From: Gammaproteobacteria bacterium
GTDB taxonomy: Bacteria > Pseudomonadota > Gammaproteobacteria > Nevskiales > Nevskiaceae
NCBI GenBank assembly: GCA_016182805.1
Contig: JACPFV010000013.1
Coordinates: forward strand, 26,470-90,469
Length of the DNA stretch: 64,000 nucleotides
Direction of reading: 5' to 3'
This document shows positions 15,314 through 25,247 of this stretch, one piece after another (position 1 is the stretch's first letter; each line of letters opens with the position of its first letter). Both the position numbers and the translations under genes were made by a program. The notes under the pieces were generated by a model. The model made no database searches, was not told the origin of the DNA, and saw only the letters and a list, made by a program, of their open reading frames with translations.

Positions 15314-17197
15314 TCAGCTCGCCCGCGACGCCAGCGTCCGCTCGTCCAGGTCCTTGGCGCGCAGGCGCTTCTGGATCGCGCGCTGGATGCCGCTGGCGTC
15401 GAGGCCGCATTGCGCCATCAACTCCTCGCGCGTGCCGTGCTCGACGAAATGGTCGGGCAGGCCGAGGTTGAGCACCGGCACGGACAGGTGGTGCGACAGC
15501 AGCAGCTCGTTCACGCCGCTGCCGGCACCGCCCAGGCGGGCGTTGTCCTCGACCGTGACCAGCAGGTCGCTCTCGTTGGCCATGTCCAGGATCGTCTCGG
15601 CGTCGAGCGGCTTGACGAAGCGCATGTCGACCACGGCGGCGTCGAGGATCTCGGCGGCTTCCAGCGCCGGATGCACCATCGCGCCGAAGGCCAGGATGGC
15701 GACGCGCGGGCGGCGGCGGCCGTGCGCCTCGCGCACGATGCGCGCCTTGCCGACCGGCATCGTCTCCAGGTCGCGGACGACGGCGGTGCCGGGGCCGCCC
15801 CCGCGCGGGTAGCGCACGGCGCTGGGGTGCTTGAGCGCCAGGCCGGTGGACAGCATGCGGCGGCACTCGTTCTCGTCGGATGGCGCCATTACCACCATGT
15901 TGGGTATGCAACGCAGGTACGACAGGTCGAAGGCGCCGTGATGCGTCGCGCCGTCGGCGCCGACCAGGCCGCCGCGGTCCAGCGCGAACACCACCGGCAG
16001 GTTCTGGATCGCGACGTCGTGGATCAGCTGGTCGTAGGCGCGCTGCAGGAAGGTGGAGTAGATCGCGACCACCGGCTTGAGGCCCTCGCAGGCCATGCCG
16101 GCGGCGAGCGTCACGGCGTGCTGCTCGGCGATGCCGACGTCGAAATAGCGGTTCGGGTAGCGCTCCGCGAACTCGACCAGGCCGGAGCCTTCGCGCATCG
16201 CCGGCGTGATACCGACCAGCTTGGGGTTCTTCTCGGCGGCGTCGCACAGCCAGTCACCGAAGACCTGGGTGAAGCTGGGCTTGGACGGCCCTTTCCTGGC
16301 GGGAAACGCGCCGGTGACCGGGTCGAACTGGGTGACGCCGTGGTACTTGATCGGATCGTGCTCGGCCGGCTCGAAGCCCTTGCCCTTGTAGGTGATGACG
16401 TGCAGCAACTGCGGTCCGCGCGCGTCCTTGAGCAGGTTCAGCTCCTCGATCAGGGCGCCGAGGTCGTGGCCGTCGATCGGACCGCGGTAGCGGAAGCCCA
16501 GCGTCTGGAACAGCGAGCCGGGATGGTCGATGTGCGCCTCGTTGTAGCCGTCGTCCTCGGGCGGGCGGGCGCTGTGCGGCGCCTTGAGGCCGAGCTTTTG
16601 CACCAGGCGCGCCGAGCGGTCGCGCAGGGCGCCGACGTTTTCCGAGATGGACATGTCGTTGTCGTTGTAGATCACGATCATGTCCAGGCCGAGGTGGCCG
16701 GCGTGGTTCAGCGCCTCGAACGCCATGCCGGCGGTCATGCCGCCGTCGCCGATCACGGCGACCACGCGCCGCTTCTCGCCGTTCAGGCGCGCCGCGGCGG
16801 CCATGCCGGCGGCGGCGGAGATCGAGGTGGACGAATGGCCGGCGCCGAAGGCGTCGTACTCGCTTTCCGCGCGCTGGCAGAACGGCGCCAGGCCGCCCAG
16901 GCGGCGGATCGTCTCCAGCTGCGCGCGGCGGCCGGTCAGCATCTTGTGCGGGTAGGCCTGGTGGCCGACGTCCCAGATCACGCGGTCGCGCGGCGTGTCC
17001 AGGCAGTAGTGCAGGGCCATGGACAACTCGACGGTGCCGAGGTTGGCGGCGAAATGGCCGCCGATGCGTCCCAGCGTCTCGATCAGGTGGCGGCGCAGCT
17101 CCACGGCCAGCGGCGCGAGCTGGTCGCGCTGCAGGCGGCGGAGGTCCTCGGGCGTATTGACGCGGCCCAGCAGGGCGTAACCGGGTATGTCGGTCAT
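15314..17197 (-). CDS. dxs: 1-deoxy-D-xylulose-5-phosphate synthase
   Basis: 627 residues, standard length. First step of the MEP isoprenoid pathway: condenses pyruvate with glyceraldehyde 3-phosphate using thiamine diphosphate. ThDP/Mg motif [18 protein letters not shown]...NDNDMSIS; the [16 protein letters not shown] region; transketolase-type second half with [27 protein letters not shown] 17197 ([13 protein letters not shown]) is the family-like start. ispA, acting later in the pathway, lies two genes away on the same strand, split from dxs by a cNMP-binding gene on the opposite strand. Confidence 0.96.
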   Translation of the reverse strand: MTDIPGYALLGRVNTPEDLRRLQRDQLAPLAVELRRHLIETLGRIGGHFAANLGTVELSMALHYCLDTPRDRVIWDVGHQAYPHKMLTGRRAQLETIRRLGGLAPFCQRAESEYDAFGAGHSSTSISAAAGMAAAARLNGEKRRVVAVIGDGGMTAGMAFEALNHAGHLGLDMIVIYNDNDMSISENVGALRDRSARLVQKLGLKAPHSARPPEDDGYNEAHIDHPGSLFQTLGFRYRGPIDGHDLGALIEELNLLKDARGPQLLHVITYKGKGFEPAEHDPIKYHGVTQFDPVTGAFPARKGPSKPSFTQVFGDWLCDAAEKNPKLVGITPAMREGSGLVEFAERYPNRYFDVGIAEQHAVTLAAGMACEGLKPVVAIYSTFLQRAYDQLIHDVAIQNLPVVFALDRGGLVGADGATHHGAFDLSYLRCIPNMVVMAPSDENECRRMLSTGLALKHPSAVRYPRGGGPGTAVVRDLETMPVGKARIVREAHGRRRPRVAILAFGAMVHPALEAAEILDAAVVDMRFVKPLDAETILDMANESDLLVTVEDNARLGGAGSGVNELLLSHHLSVPVLNLGLPDHFVEHGTREELMAQCGLDASGIQRAIQKRLRAKDLDERTLASRAS

Positions 17198-17344
17198 GGG
17201 GCGGGGAGAATAAGGCAATGCAATATTATCGGGCGCGGCGCGAGCCTTGGGAACTGGCCCCGGCGGCTTCCGGACCGCCGGCCGCCGATCCGCCGGTTGC
17301 GCTATCGTTACCGGGCATCCCAACGCTGCGGCAGACGCCCCATC

Positions 17345-17812
17345 ATGTCCAATCCGGCGCCGAACCTGGACGAGCTGCTGCTACGCCTGCTGGGCGGGGT
17401 CCGCCTGTTCGAGGGGCTGGGCCGCAACGATCTCGCGTCGCTGCTTGTACTGGCGCAGAAGGCCCAGTTCGACGAAGGCCAGGGGGTGTTCAACGAGGGC
17501 GACCGGGGCGAGTGGATGTTCGTGCTGATCTCAGGCCGCCTCGAGGTGTTCAAGGCCGGGGCGGACGGCAATCCGGTGTCGCTGGCGTACATCGAGCCGG
17601 GCGATGTCGTCGGCGAAATGTCGCTGCTGATGAACTCGGCGCGCGCCGCCTCGGTGCGGGCGACGGCACCGTCGGTGGCGTTGAGCTTCTTCAAGAATTC
17701 GCTGGACCAGCGGCCGGCGCTGGCCGCGCAGGTGTACGCCAACATGGCGCGCCTCCTGGCGCGGCGCCTGGCCCGAACGAACCAGGAACTGGTGACGTTG
17801 CGCGAGTCCTGA
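17345..17812 (+). CDS. Cyclic-nucleotide-binding (cNMP) domain protein
   Basis: 155 residues forming one CRP-like cNMP-binding domain: a beta-roll with [21 protein letters not shown] and the phosphate-binding-cassette-like [23 protein letters not shown]. There is no HTH after it, only a helical tail, so it is not a transcription factor by itself. Ligand unknown. It is a single gene between divergent dxs and convergent ispA. Confidence 0.8.
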   Translation: MSNPAPNLDELLLRLLGGVRLFEGLGRNDLASLLVLAQKAQFDEGQGVFNEGDRGEWMFVLISGRLEVFKAGADGNPVSLAYIEPGDVVGEMSLLMNSARAASVRATAPSVALSFFKNSLDQRPALAAQVYANMARLLARRLARTNQELVTLRES

Positions 17813-17815
17813 CCG

Positions 17816-18703
17816 TCAGCGGTCGCGCCCTTCGATGCGGCTGGCCAGCCACAGCAGCGGCTCGGCCTTGTCGCCGAACACCCGTGCCGCGCCGCGCGCC
17901 TCCCCGAACAGGTCGCGCGCGCGTGCCTTGGCGGCGGACATGCCCATCACCGAGGGGTAGGTCGGCTTGTTGTGGTTGCGGTCCTTGCCGGCGGTCTTGC
18001 CGAGGTTGTCGGAATGGCCCTCCACGTCCAGTACGTCGTCCTGGATCTGGAACGCCAGGCCCAGGTACTTGCCGTAGCGGTCCAGCGCGTCCAGGTGGCC
18101 GGTGGCCAGCGGCGTCTTGGCGTGGCAGGCCATCAGCACGCAGGCGCGGATCAGGGCGCCGGTCTTGTGGATGTGCATGGCCTCCAGCTCGGCCACGGTC
18201 AGCGAGCGGCCGGTGGCGTCGAGGTCCATCTGCTGGCCGCCGGCCATGCCCCGCGAGCCGGAGGCGTCGGCCAGCAGTTCGATCGTCTTGAGCCGCTGCA
18301 AAGGCTCCAGCCCGGCGTCGTGGTCGCGCGCCAGGACGTAGAACGCCAGCGATTGCAGCGCGTCGCCGGTCAGGATCGCGGTGGCCTCGTCGAACTGGCG
18401 GTGCACCGTCGGGCGGCCGCGGCGCAGATCGTCGTCGTCCATCGCCGGCAGGTCGTCGTGTACCAGGGAGTAGACGTGGATCAGCTCGACCGCGAGCGCC
18501 GCCGGATCCAGCACGCGCGGGTTCACGCCCAGGACTTCGCCGGCGGCGTAGATCAGCAGCGGGCGCAGGCGCTTGCCGCCTTCCGCGGAGTAGCGCATGG
18601 CCTCGTGCAGGCGCGCCGGCATCTGGCTGGGCGGCGGCAGCCAGTGGGCGAAGCCGTCGTCCAGGCGCTGCAGGTACGACGGCAGGCGCTCGGCAAAACT
18701 CAC
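17816..18703 (-). CDS. ispA: Farnesyl diphosphate synthase (geranyltranstransferase)
   Basis: 295 residues. Adds IPP to DMAPP and GPP to make FPP. First aspartate-rich motif HDDLPAMDDDDLRRGRPT, second motif FQIQDDVLDVEG, and KDRNHNKPTYPSVMG near the C-terminus. The GTG at 18703 (VSFAERLPSYLQRLD) overlaps the xseB stop (GTGA); the longer in-frame extension is the shadow of xseB. xseB-ispA is a classical pair upstream of dxs; here a small + strand gene intervenes. Confidence 0.94.
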   Translation of the reverse strand: MSFAERLPSYLQRLDDGFAHWLPPPSQMPARLHEAMRYSAEGGKRLRPLLIYAAGEVLGVNPRVLDPAALAVELIHVYSLVHDDLPAMDDDDLRRGRPTVHRQFDEATAILTGDALQSLAFYVLARDHDAGLEPLQRLKTIELLADASGSRGMAGGQQMDLDATGRSLTVAELEAMHIHKTGALIRACVLMACHAKTPLATGHLDALDRYGKYLGLAFQIQDDVLDVEGHSDNLGKTAGKDRNHNKPTYPSVMGMSAAKARARDLFGEARGAARVFGDKAEPLLWLASRIEGRDR

Positions 18704-18948
18704 GCGTCGCCGCCTTGCGTCGCGGCCGGCGTCGCTCCCACACCCATCAACTGCTTGACCCGCAGCTCGGCGGTTTCCAGCGCGTCGCGGCACTGCCGGG
18801 TCAGGGCGACGCCGCGCTCGAACAGCTTGAGCGACTCCTCCAGCTTGAGGTCGCCGCGCTCCATGCGCTGGACGATGTCCTCCAGTTCCTGCAGGGCCTG
18901 CTCGAACTGCGCGACGCGGTCGGGTTCGGCGGCGGGCGGCTTGGCCAT
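18700..18948 (-). CDS. xseB: Exodeoxyribonuclease VII small subunit
   Basis: 82 residues with the XseB pattern FEQALQELEDIVQRMERGDLKLEESLKLFERGVALTRQCRDAL. Pairs with XseA (not in the window) to degrade single-stranded DNA. The GTGA overlap with ispA indicates coupled translation. The 108-base gap to the divergent parE holds both promoters; no clear boxes are seen there. Confidence 0.92.
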   Translation of the reverse strand: MAKPPAAEPDRVAQFEQALQELEDIVQRMERGDLKLEESLKLFERGVALTRQCRDALETAELRVKQLMGVGATPAATQGGDA

Positions 18949-19056
18949 GAAAAAGCGGCGGGCGAATGTGGGCCCGCTAGTGTAGCCGTTGCACCGGTGG
19001 GACTCATCCGTTACTTTGCCCGCCGTTTCGGCATTCGCCACCGTTCCCAGAGTGAC

Positions 19057-20943
19057 GTGAGCAAATACAGCGCAGAAGAGATTGAAGTCCTGTCCGGCCT
19101 CGACCCCGTGCGGCGCCGGCCGGGCATGTACACCGACACCTCGCGCCCGAACCACCTGGCGCAGGAAGTCGTCGACAACGCGGTGGACGAGGCGCTGGCG
19201 GGGCACGCGCGCTCGGTGGCGGTCACGCTGTTCGCCGACGACTCGCTGCAAGTGCTGGACGACGGTCGCGGCATGCCGGTGGACGTGCACCCGGTGCACA
19301 AGGTCACGGGCGTGGAGCTGATCCTGACCAAGCTGCATTCAGGAGCCAAGTTCTCGAACCAGACGTACAAGTTCTCCGGCGGCCTGCACGGCGTGGGCGT
19401 GTCGGTGGTCAACGCGCTTTCGACCCGGCTCGACGTGCGCGTCTGGCGCGGCGGCGCCGAGTACCTGATGACCTTCAAGGACGGCGAGAAGGCGTCCAAC
19501 CTGAAGCAGGTCGATACCGCGCCCAAGAGCCGCAGCGGCACCCAGGTGCGATTCTGGCCGGATGCGAAGTACTTCGAGACGCCCAAGTTCAACATCGCGC
19601 GCCTCAAGCACGCGCTGCGCGCCAAGGCGGTGCTGTGCCCCGGCCTCAAGGTCGGCTTCGAGGACGAGGCGACCAAGGAGCAGATTGCCTGGCAGTACGA
19701 GAACGGCCTGGTCGATTACCTCATGGAAGGCGTCGCCGGCAATTCCGTCGTCCCGGCGCAGCCCTTCACCGGCAAGCTGCAAGGCGAGCGCGAGGAAGCC
19801 GAGTGGGCGCTGCTGTGGGTGCCCGAAGCGAACGGCGAATTGATCCAGGAAAGCTACGTCAACCTGATCCCGACGCCGCAGGGCGGCACCCACGTCAACG
19901 GCCTGCGCAGCGGACTGACCGAGGCGATCCGCGAGTTCTGCGAGTTCCAGAACCTGCTGCCGCGCGGCATGAAGCTCGCGCCCGAGGACGTGTGGAGCGG
20001 CTGCGCCTACGTGCTGTCGGTCAAGATGCAGAACCCGCAGTTCGCCGGCCAGACCAAGGAGCGCCTGTCCTCCGGCGAATGCGCGACCTTCGTCTCCGGC
20101 GTCGCGCACGACGCCTTCGGCCTGTGGCTGAACCGGCACCCGGAGACCGGCCGCGAGGTCGCGCAACTGGTCATCGCCAACGCGCAGAAGCGCCTCAAGA
20201 GCGCCAGGCAGGTCGAGCGCAAGAAGATCACCAGCGGCCCGGCGCTGCCGGGCAAGCTGGCCGACTGCGTCAGCGACGACGTAGGCAAGACCGAATTGTT
20301 CCTGGTGGAAGGCGACTCCGCCGGCGGCTCGGCCAAGCAGGCGCGCGACCGCAACTTCCAGGCGATCATGCCGCTGCGCGGCAAGATCCTGAACACCTGG
20401 GAGACCGACGCCGGCGAGGCGCTGGCCTCGCAGGAGATTCACGACATCAGCGTCGCCATCGGCGTGGATCCGGGCAGTGCCGACATCTCGGGACTGCGCT
20501 ACGGCAAAGTCTGCGTGCTGGCCGACGCCGACTCCGACGGACTGCACATCGCCACGCTGCTGTGCGCGCTGTTCCTGCGGCATTACCGTCCGCTGGTCGA
20601 GGCCGGGCACATCTACATCGCCATGCCGCCGCTGTTCCGCGTGGACGTGGGCAAGCAGGTGTTCTACGCGCTGGACGAATCCGAGCGCGACGGCGTGCTC
20701 GACCGCATCAAGGCGGAGAAGCTGAAGGGTCAGGTTTCCGTCACGCGCTTCAAGGGCCTGGGCGAGATGAACCCGATGCAGTTGCGCGAAACGACGATGA
20801 CCCCGGATACGCGCCGCCTGGTGCAGCTTTCGCTGGACGACGACCCGGCCACGCACAAGCTGATGGACATGCTGCTGGGCAAGAAAAACGCGGCGCTGCG
20901 TCGCGACTGGCTGGAAAAGAAGGGCGACGAGGCTGAGATTTGA
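19057..20943 (+). CDS. parE: DNA topoisomerase IV subunit B
   Basis: 628 residues. ATPase subunit of Topo IV. GHKL motifs: VVDNAVDEALAG and LDDGRGMPVDVHP, then GGLHGVGVSVVNALS; the TOPRIM region carries EGDSAGGSAKQ and DADSDGLHIATLL. The length and the absence of the GyrB insert favour ParE. GTG 19057 (VSKYSAEEIEVLSGLDPVRRRPGMY) is the family-like start. parC lies one locus downstream, the vapBC remnant having come to lie between them. Confidence 0.94.
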   Translation: MSKYSAEEIEVLSGLDPVRRRPGMYTDTSRPNHLAQEVVDNAVDEALAGHARSVAVTLFADDSLQVLDDGRGMPVDVHPVHKVTGVELILTKLHSGAKFSNQTYKFSGGLHGVGVSVVNALSTRLDVRVWRGGAEYLMTFKDGEKASNLKQVDTAPKSRSGTQVRFWPDAKYFETPKFNIARLKHALRAKAVLCPGLKVGFEDEATKEQIAWQYENGLVDYLMEGVAGNSVVPAQPFTGKLQGEREEAEWALLWVPEANGELIQESYVNLIPTPQGGTHVNGLRSGLTEAIREFCEFQNLLPRGMKLAPEDVWSGCAYVLSVKMQNPQFAGQTKERLSSGECATFVSGVAHDAFGLWLNRHPETGREVAQLVIANAQKRLKSARQVERKKITSGPALPGKLADCVSDDVGKTELFLVEGDSAGGSAKQARDRNFQAIMPLRGKILNTWETDAGEALASQEIHDISVAIGVDPGSADISGLRYGKVCVLADADSDGLHIATLLCALFLRHYRPLVEAGHIYIAMPPLFRVDVGKQVFYALDESERDGVLDRIKAEKLKGQVSVTRFKGLGEMNPMQLRETTMTPDTRRLVQLSLDDDPATHKLMDMLLGKKNAALRRDWLEKKGDEAEI

Positions 20944-20955
20944 GCGTGCTAGACT

Positions 20956-20982
20956 GTTACCGTCTTACCGGTAAGGCGTAAC
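20956..20982 (+). promoter_or_regulatory. Palindromic operator upstream of vapB
   Basis: Perfect 12-base palindrome CTTACCGGTAAG (20964-20975) inside an outer GTTAC...GTAAC pair, ending 5 bases before the vapB ATG. This is the place and form expected for autoregulation by an AbrB-type antitoxin-toxin complex. Confidence 0.6.
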
Positions 20983-20987
20983 AATCC

Positions 20988-21357
20988 ATGAGCACCGTTA
21001 GCGTTTCCAGCAAGGGTCAGGTCGTTAGGCTCTGTAAATAAATAACGGTAACAACTGACTTGGTAAACAACCGGTCCGACCAGGCTCTCGAACGCTGAAC
21101 CCGTCACCTTTATTTCTTGCCGCCGCCTTATTCCAAAGGCGGTTCGGCAGCGCCTGGGTATCAAGGCCGGTTCGCGACTGGAACTCAGCGAGTCCGGCGG
21201 TGAACTGCGGCTGAAACTGGCCGAACGCGCTGGAAAAGCCGCAACGGTCGAGGAGGGTCTCGGCCTTGCGCGCTACAAGGGTCCGCCGATTTCAATCGAG
21301 GATATGAACGAGGCCGTGAGCGAACACGTCCGCCGCAAGTGGAAAAAGCGCGCGTGA
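20988..21357 (+). pseudogene. vapB: VapB/AbrB-type antitoxin split by a 100-bp insertion
   Basis: The reading frame begins MSTVSVSSKGQVV (20988) and resumes after 21130 as IPKAVRQRLGIKAGSRLELSES, ending ...VRRKWKKRA at 21357. Joined, the two parts make a normal AbrB-fold antitoxin of about 88 residues. Between them lie 103 bases, comprising a 100-base insert plus a TTA duplication. The insert shifts the frame and puts a TAA six codons past the junction. The C-terminal toxin-binding half is intact but has no ATG/GTG/TTG start in frame after the insert before an internal ATG at 21304. Toxin gene vapC follows with a GTGA overlap. Confidence 0.85.
21028..21127. mobile_element. 100-bp MITE-like insertion with TTA target duplication
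   Basis: Flanked by TTA on both sides (21025-21027 and 21128-21130). Its ends form an imperfect terminal inverted repeat of about 25 bases: the left end begins GGCTCTGTAAATAAATAACGG, and the reverse complement of the right end begins GGCGGCGGCAAGAAATAAAGG. About 17 of 25 positions match, including GGC, AAATAA and GGT. It is A+T-rich against its surroundings and has no coding capacity. Parent transposon family not recognised. Confidence 0.75.
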
Positions 21358-21749
21358 TCGGCCTCGATACCAATGTGCTGGTGCGCTTCTATACCGCCGA
21401 CGATCCTCGTCAGGCATCGATCGCGGAACGGGTGCTGAAGCGTGCCGACACCTTGTTCGTGCCCAAATCGGTTGTGCTCGAACTTTATTGGGTTCTGGCC
21501 AGCGTTTACGAAACGCCCGCCGCCCGCATTGTGGATGTCCTGCGTCACCTGATGAGCCTGGAACATGTCCGGATTGAGGACGAGGAAACCGTTGCCGCTG
21601 CCGTTGCGGGTTTCGAGGCGGGACTGGAGTTCGAAGATGCGCTGCATGTCGCATCGTGCCGGAGTTGCGAGCGCGTGCTGACATTTGACCGCAAGCGGGC
21701 GGGTCGTGCCCGGCGGCTTGAGTTGCCGCCTTGCGAAGTGCCCGAATAA
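21354..21749 (+). CDS. vapC: VapC-type PIN-domain toxin
   Basis: 131 residues, a PIN-domain endoribonuclease. The four acidic catalytic residues are intact: D5 (GLDTNVLVRF), E43 (VVLELYWVL), D95 (LEFEDALH) and D112 (VLTFDRK). VapC toxins usually cut tRNA or rRNA. The GTG at 21354 overlaps the antitoxin stop; an in-frame GTG at 21339 is less family-like. Odd: the toxin frame looks complete while its antitoxin is disrupted, so the locus may be poorly expressed, resisted by another antitoxin, or read from a downstream start. Confidence 0.88.
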   Translation: MIGLDTNVLVRFYTADDPRQASIAERVLKRADTLFVPKSVVLELYWVLASVYETPAARIVDVLRHLMSLEHVRIEDEETVAAAVAGFEAGLEFEDALHVASCRSCERVLTFDRKRAGRARRLELPPCEVPE

Positions 21750-21780
21750 GGCCGGCGCGGACGGCTTGCTCCCGAGCGGA

Positions 21781-21818
21781 ATGCCCGATCCGGGTATGTG
21801 CATACCCAAAGTGGGCAT
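21781..21818. repeat. Nested palindrome between vapC and parC
   Basis: Inner hairpin GGGTATG-TG-CATACCC (21792-21807) enclosed by ATGCCC...GGGCAT (21781-21786, 21813-21818). Could end vapC transcription or regulate parC. The rest of the 197-base gap shows nothing clear. Confidence 0.5.
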
Positions 21819-21946
21819 GTTCTTGTCGATAGCGTACCGCGGTAGACGAGGACGGCCGGCGCCTGTTTGCGATGGTCAAGGAAAAGAGCTGGCGCGCGAT
21901 CGACTCCCGGTTGCCGCCGAATGAATCGAAAGTGAGTGATCGACGA

Positions 21947-24184
21947 ATGCAAACCCTCGAAACCGAAAAGATCCCGCTCCGCACCTTCGCGGAAAAGGCG
22001 TACCTCGACTACTCGATGTACGTCGTGCTGGATCGCGCGCTGCCGCACATCGCGGACGGCCTGAAGCCGGTGCAGCGCCGCATCGTCTACGCCATGAGCG
22101 AGCTGGGCCTGTCGGCCCAGGCCAAGCCGAAGAAGTCGGCGCGCACGGTGGGCGACGTCATCGGCAAGTTCCATCCGCATGGCGACTCGGCCTGCTACGA
22201 GGCCATGGTCACGATGGCGCAGGCGTTTTCCTACCGCTATCCGCTGGTGGACGGGCAGGGCAACTGGGGCTCGCCGGACGACCCCAAGTCCTTTGCCGCC
22301 ATGCGCTACACGGAGGCGAAGCTGGCCCCGTACGCGGCGGTGCTGCTGTCCGAGCTGGACCAGGGCACGGTGGACTGGCTGCCGAACTTCGACGGCACGC
22401 TCAAGGAGCCGCGCCTGCTTCCGGCGCGACTGCCCAACATCCTGGTCAATGGCACCACTGGCATCGCGGTCGGCATGGCCACGGACATCCCGCCGCACAA
22501 CCTGCGCGAGCTGGCTGCCGCTTGCTTGCATCTGCTGAAGCACCCCAACGCGCACTGGGATTCGCTGTGCGAGATGGTGCCAGGGCCGGATTTCCCCTCC
22601 GGCTGCGAGATCGTTTCCTCGCCGGAGGAGATCCGCAAGGTATACGAGGAAGGCACCGGCCAGATCCGCGGGCGCGCTCGCTGGGAGAAGGAAGACGGCA
22701 ACATCGTCGTCACCAATCTTCCGCACCAGGTCTCGCCGGCCAAGATCCTGGAGCAGATCGCCGAGCAGATGCGGGCCAAGAAGCTGCCGCTGGTCGAGGA
22801 CCTGCGCGACGAATCGGATCATGAAAACCCGATCCGCCTGGTGATCGTGCCGCGCTCCAACCGCGTGGAACCGGACGCGCTGATGGCGCACCTGTTCGCG
22901 ACCACCGAGCTGGAAAAAAACTTCCGCATCAACCTCAACATGATCGGCCTGGACGGCCGGCCGCGGGTCAAGAACCTCAAGGAAATCCTGCTCGAGTGGC
23001 TGGACTACCGCATCGCCACCGTGCGCCGGCGCCTGGAGCACCGGCTGCAGAAGGTGGGCGACCGCCTGCACATCCTGGCCGGCCTTTTGATCGCCTACCT
23101 CAACCTGGACGAGGTGATCCGCATCATCCGCACCGAGGACGAGCCCAAGCCGGTGCTGATGACGCGCTTCAAGCTGTCCGAGATCCAGGCCGAAGCGATC
23201 CTGGAAACCAAGCTGCGCCACCTCCAGAAGCTGGAGGAGATGAAGATCAAGGGCGAGCAGAAGGAGCTGGCCGAGGAGCGCAAGCGGCTGGAAGAGCTGC
23301 TGCATTCGGAGCCCAAGCTCAAGAAGCTCATCGGCGACGAAATCAAGGCCGACGCCGACAAGTACGGCGACGAGCGGCGCTGCCCGATCGTCGTGCGCCC
23401 GGCGGCACAGGCCTTCGAGGCGACGGAGATCGTGCCGGCCGAAGCGATCACGGTGGTCCTGTCCAAGGCCGGGTGGATCCGCGCCGCCAAGGGACACGAG
23501 GTCAACCCGGCCGAGCTGGACTACAAGGCGGGCGACGAGTACCTGGCGTCGGCCCAGGGCCGCAGCAACCAGCTCCTGATCCTGATCGATTCCAAGGGCC
23601 GCTCGTACACGCTGCCGGCGCACGAGCTGCCGTCCGCGCGCGGCCACGGCGAGCCGGTCACGACGCGCCTGGACCTCGGCGACGGCGCGCGCATCGTCGG
23701 CCTGATGCTGGGCGATGCCGCCGAGAAATGCGTGCTGGGCGCCGACGACGGCTATGGCTTCGTCGCGCCGCTCGGCGAGCTGCAATCGCGCCTGCGCGCC
23801 GGCAAGGCGGCGGTCTCGGTCGGCGAGGGCGCCACCGCGCTGACGCCGGCCAGGCTGCGCGATCCGGCGGCGGACCAGATCGCCTGCGTGACGGCGGAGG
23901 GCCGTCTGCTGGTATTCCCGGCGTCGGAGCTGCCGGAAATGGCCAAGGGCAAGGGCAACAAGCTGGTGACGCTGAAAGGCGAGGACCGCATCGTCGCCTG
24001 GGGACCGCTGCCGTCCGGCGCCAGCCTGGTGCTGCTGTCCGGCAAGCGCACGCTGACCTTGAAGCCGTCCGACTGGGCGGCCTACAAGGGCGCCCGCGCC
24101 AGCCGCGGCGGCCATCTGCCGCGCGGATTCCAGAGCGTTCAAGGACTTACGGTCGAATTGCCGAAGGCGGCCGGCGGAAACTAA
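21947..24184 (+). CDS. parC: DNA topoisomerase IV subunit A
   Basis: 745 residues. Breakage-reunion subunit of Topo IV. N-terminal winged helix with the QRDR wording [14 protein letters not shown] (wild-type-like Ser and Glu), the catalytic tyrosine region [11 protein letters not shown], the coiled-coil arm ([25 protein letters not shown]) and a degenerate C-terminal propeller. The ATG at 21947 ([14 protein letters not shown]) is preferred over GTG 21932 and ATG 21872, but no strong ribosome-binding site decides. Closest relatives would be ParC rather than GyrA by length and by the missing GyrA box. Confidence 0.94.
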   Translation: MQTLETEKIPLRTFAEKAYLDYSMYVVLDRALPHIADGLKPVQRRIVYAMSELGLSAQAKPKKSARTVGDVIGKFHPHGDSACYEAMVTMAQAFSYRYPLVDGQGNWGSPDDPKSFAAMRYTEAKLAPYAAVLLSELDQGTVDWLPNFDGTLKEPRLLPARLPNILVNGTTGIAVGMATDIPPHNLRELAAACLHLLKHPNAHWDSLCEMVPGPDFPSGCEIVSSPEEIRKVYEEGTGQIRGRARWEKEDGNIVVTNLPHQVSPAKILEQIAEQMRAKKLPLVEDLRDESDHENPIRLVIVPRSNRVEPDALMAHLFATTELEKNFRINLNMIGLDGRPRVKNLKEILLEWLDYRIATVRRRLEHRLQKVGDRLHILAGLLIAYLNLDEVIRIIRTEDEPKPVLMTRFKLSEIQAEAILETKLRHLQKLEEMKIKGEQKELAEERKRLEELLHSEPKLKKLIGDEIKADADKYGDERRCPIVVRPAAQAFEATEIVPAEAITVVLSKAGWIRAAKGHEVNPAELDYKAGDEYLASAQGRSNQLLILIDSKGRSYTLPAHELPSARGHGEPVTTRLDLGDGARIVGLMLGDAAEKCVLGADDGYGFVAPLGELQSRLRAGKAAVSVGEGATALTPARLRDPAADQIACVTAEGRLLVFPASELPEMAKGKGNKLVTLKGEDRIVAWGPLPSGASLVLLSGKRTLTLKPSDWAAYKGARASRGGHLPRGFQSVQGLTVELPKAAGGN

Positions 24185-24247
24185 GGCCTTGATTTTTGGG
24201 TCGAAGCCCCCAGATTCCCCCTTGCGTTCAAACTTCGGAAAGGAGCC

Positions 24248-25132
24248 ATGAAAAGAGTCCTGCTGTTCCTCGCGACCAACCTCGCGGTCATCGTCGTTCT
24301 GAGCTTCGTCGCCTCCCTGCTGGGCGTGAACCGCTGGCTCACGGCGCAGGGCATGAACTACGAGGCGCTGCTGGCGTTCGCCGCGGTGTTCGGCTTCGGC
24401 GGCGCGTTCATCTCGCTGCTGATCTCCAAGCCCATGGCGAAATGGACCACCGGCGCGCAGATCATCACGCAGCCGCGCAACTCCGCCGAGTCCTGGCTGC
24501 TGGCGACCATCCAGCGCCAGGCGCAGCAGGCCGGCATCGGCATGCCGGAGGTCGCGGTCTACGAGTCGCCCGATCCCAACGCCTTTGCCACCGGCGCCAA
24601 CCGCAACAACGCGCTCGTCGCGGTATCCACCGGCCTGCTGCGCAACATGAGCCAGGACGAGGTCGAGGCGGTGCTGGGGCACGAAATCAGCCACGTCGCC
24701 AACGGCGACATGGTGACGCTCACTCTGATCCAGGGCGTGGTCAACACCTTCGTGATCTTCCTGGCGCGCGTGGTCGGCTACTTCATCGACCAGGTCGTGC
24801 TGCGCCGCGGCTCCTCGGAGGAGGCGAGCGCGCCGGGCATCGGCTACATGTTCACCGTGATGATCCTGGAGATCGTGTTCGGCGTCCTCGCCAGCATGAT
24901 CGTGGCCTGGTTCTCGCGCCAGCGTGAGTTCCGCGCCGACGCGGGCGGCGCCCACCTGGCCGGCCGCCGCAAGATGATCGCCGCGCTGGAGCGCCTGAAG
25001 GCCGCGCACGAACTGCCGAGCCAGTTGCCGGAGCAGATGAAGGCGTTCGGGATTCGTGGGGCTTCGGTGGCGAAGCTGTTCATGTCGCACCCGCCGCTGG
25101 AAGCCCGGATCGCCGCGCTTCAGGCGGGATAA
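24248..25132 (+). CDS. htpX: Membrane metalloprotease HtpX
   Basis: 294 residues. Zn-dependent inner-membrane protease for misfolded membrane proteins. The active site is [13 protein letters not shown] (H145, E146, H149); hydrophobic segments at about 4-24, 35-57, 155-180 and 195-220; further family marks [13 protein letters not shown] and [19 protein letters not shown]. The start follows a strong aaaggagcc site. Single transcription unit ended by a hairpin at 25213. Confidence 0.95.
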   Translation: MKRVLLFLATNLAVIVVLSFVASLLGVNRWLTAQGMNYEALLAFAAVFGFGGAFISLLISKPMAKWTTGAQIITQPRNSAESWLLATIQRQAQQAGIGMPEVAVYESPDPNAFATGANRNNALVAVSTGLLRNMSQDEVEAVLGHEISHVANGDMVTLTLIQGVVNTFVIFLARVVGYFIDQVVLRRGSSEEASAPGIGYMFTVMILEIVFGVLASMIVAWFSRQREFRADAGGAHLAGRRKMIAALERLKAAHELPSQLPEQMKAFGIRGASVAKLFMSHPPLEARIAALQAG

Positions 25133-25182
25133 GTATCGTCCTGATTTGTTCCGGGCCAGGAAATGTGACTTCCTGTCTATGA

Positions 25183-25202
25183 CCGGGCCATCCATGGCCC
25201 GG
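25183..25202. repeat. Palindrome CCGGGCCAT-CC-ATGGCCCGG (copy 3)
   Basis: A 20-base hairpin in the htpX/fimX gap. With the two preceding bases (GA) it is identical to 28401-28422, and the next upstream bases are also similar (cctgtc...a-gaccggg). Confidence 0.8.
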
Positions 25203-25212
25203 GGTTTCAAAC

Positions 25213-25233
25213 GGGGCGCCCAATGGGCGCCCC
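25213..25233. terminator. Bidirectional terminator hairpin between htpX and the fimX-like gene
   Basis: GGGGCGCCC-AAT-GGGCGCCCC, nine perfect pairs, followed by gagtatttt on the + side. It lies between convergent genes and can serve both. Confidence 0.6.
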
Positions 25234-25247
25234 GAGTATTTTGGGGT

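Noticed and set aside
15410..17812. 800-residue + strand open frame across dxs
   Set aside because: Antisense shadow of dxs with biased composition; only the last 155 residues (from 17345) are a real cNMP-domain gene.
21840..21946. Open frame upstream of parC ([21 protein letters not shown]) as a gene remnant
   Set aside because: It reads like protein but matches nothing I recognise and is in frame with parC; most likely leader sequence.
21545..25210. 1221-residue minus-strand open frame opposite parC and htpX
   Set aside because: Antisense shadow; parC and htpX are unambiguous on the other strand.
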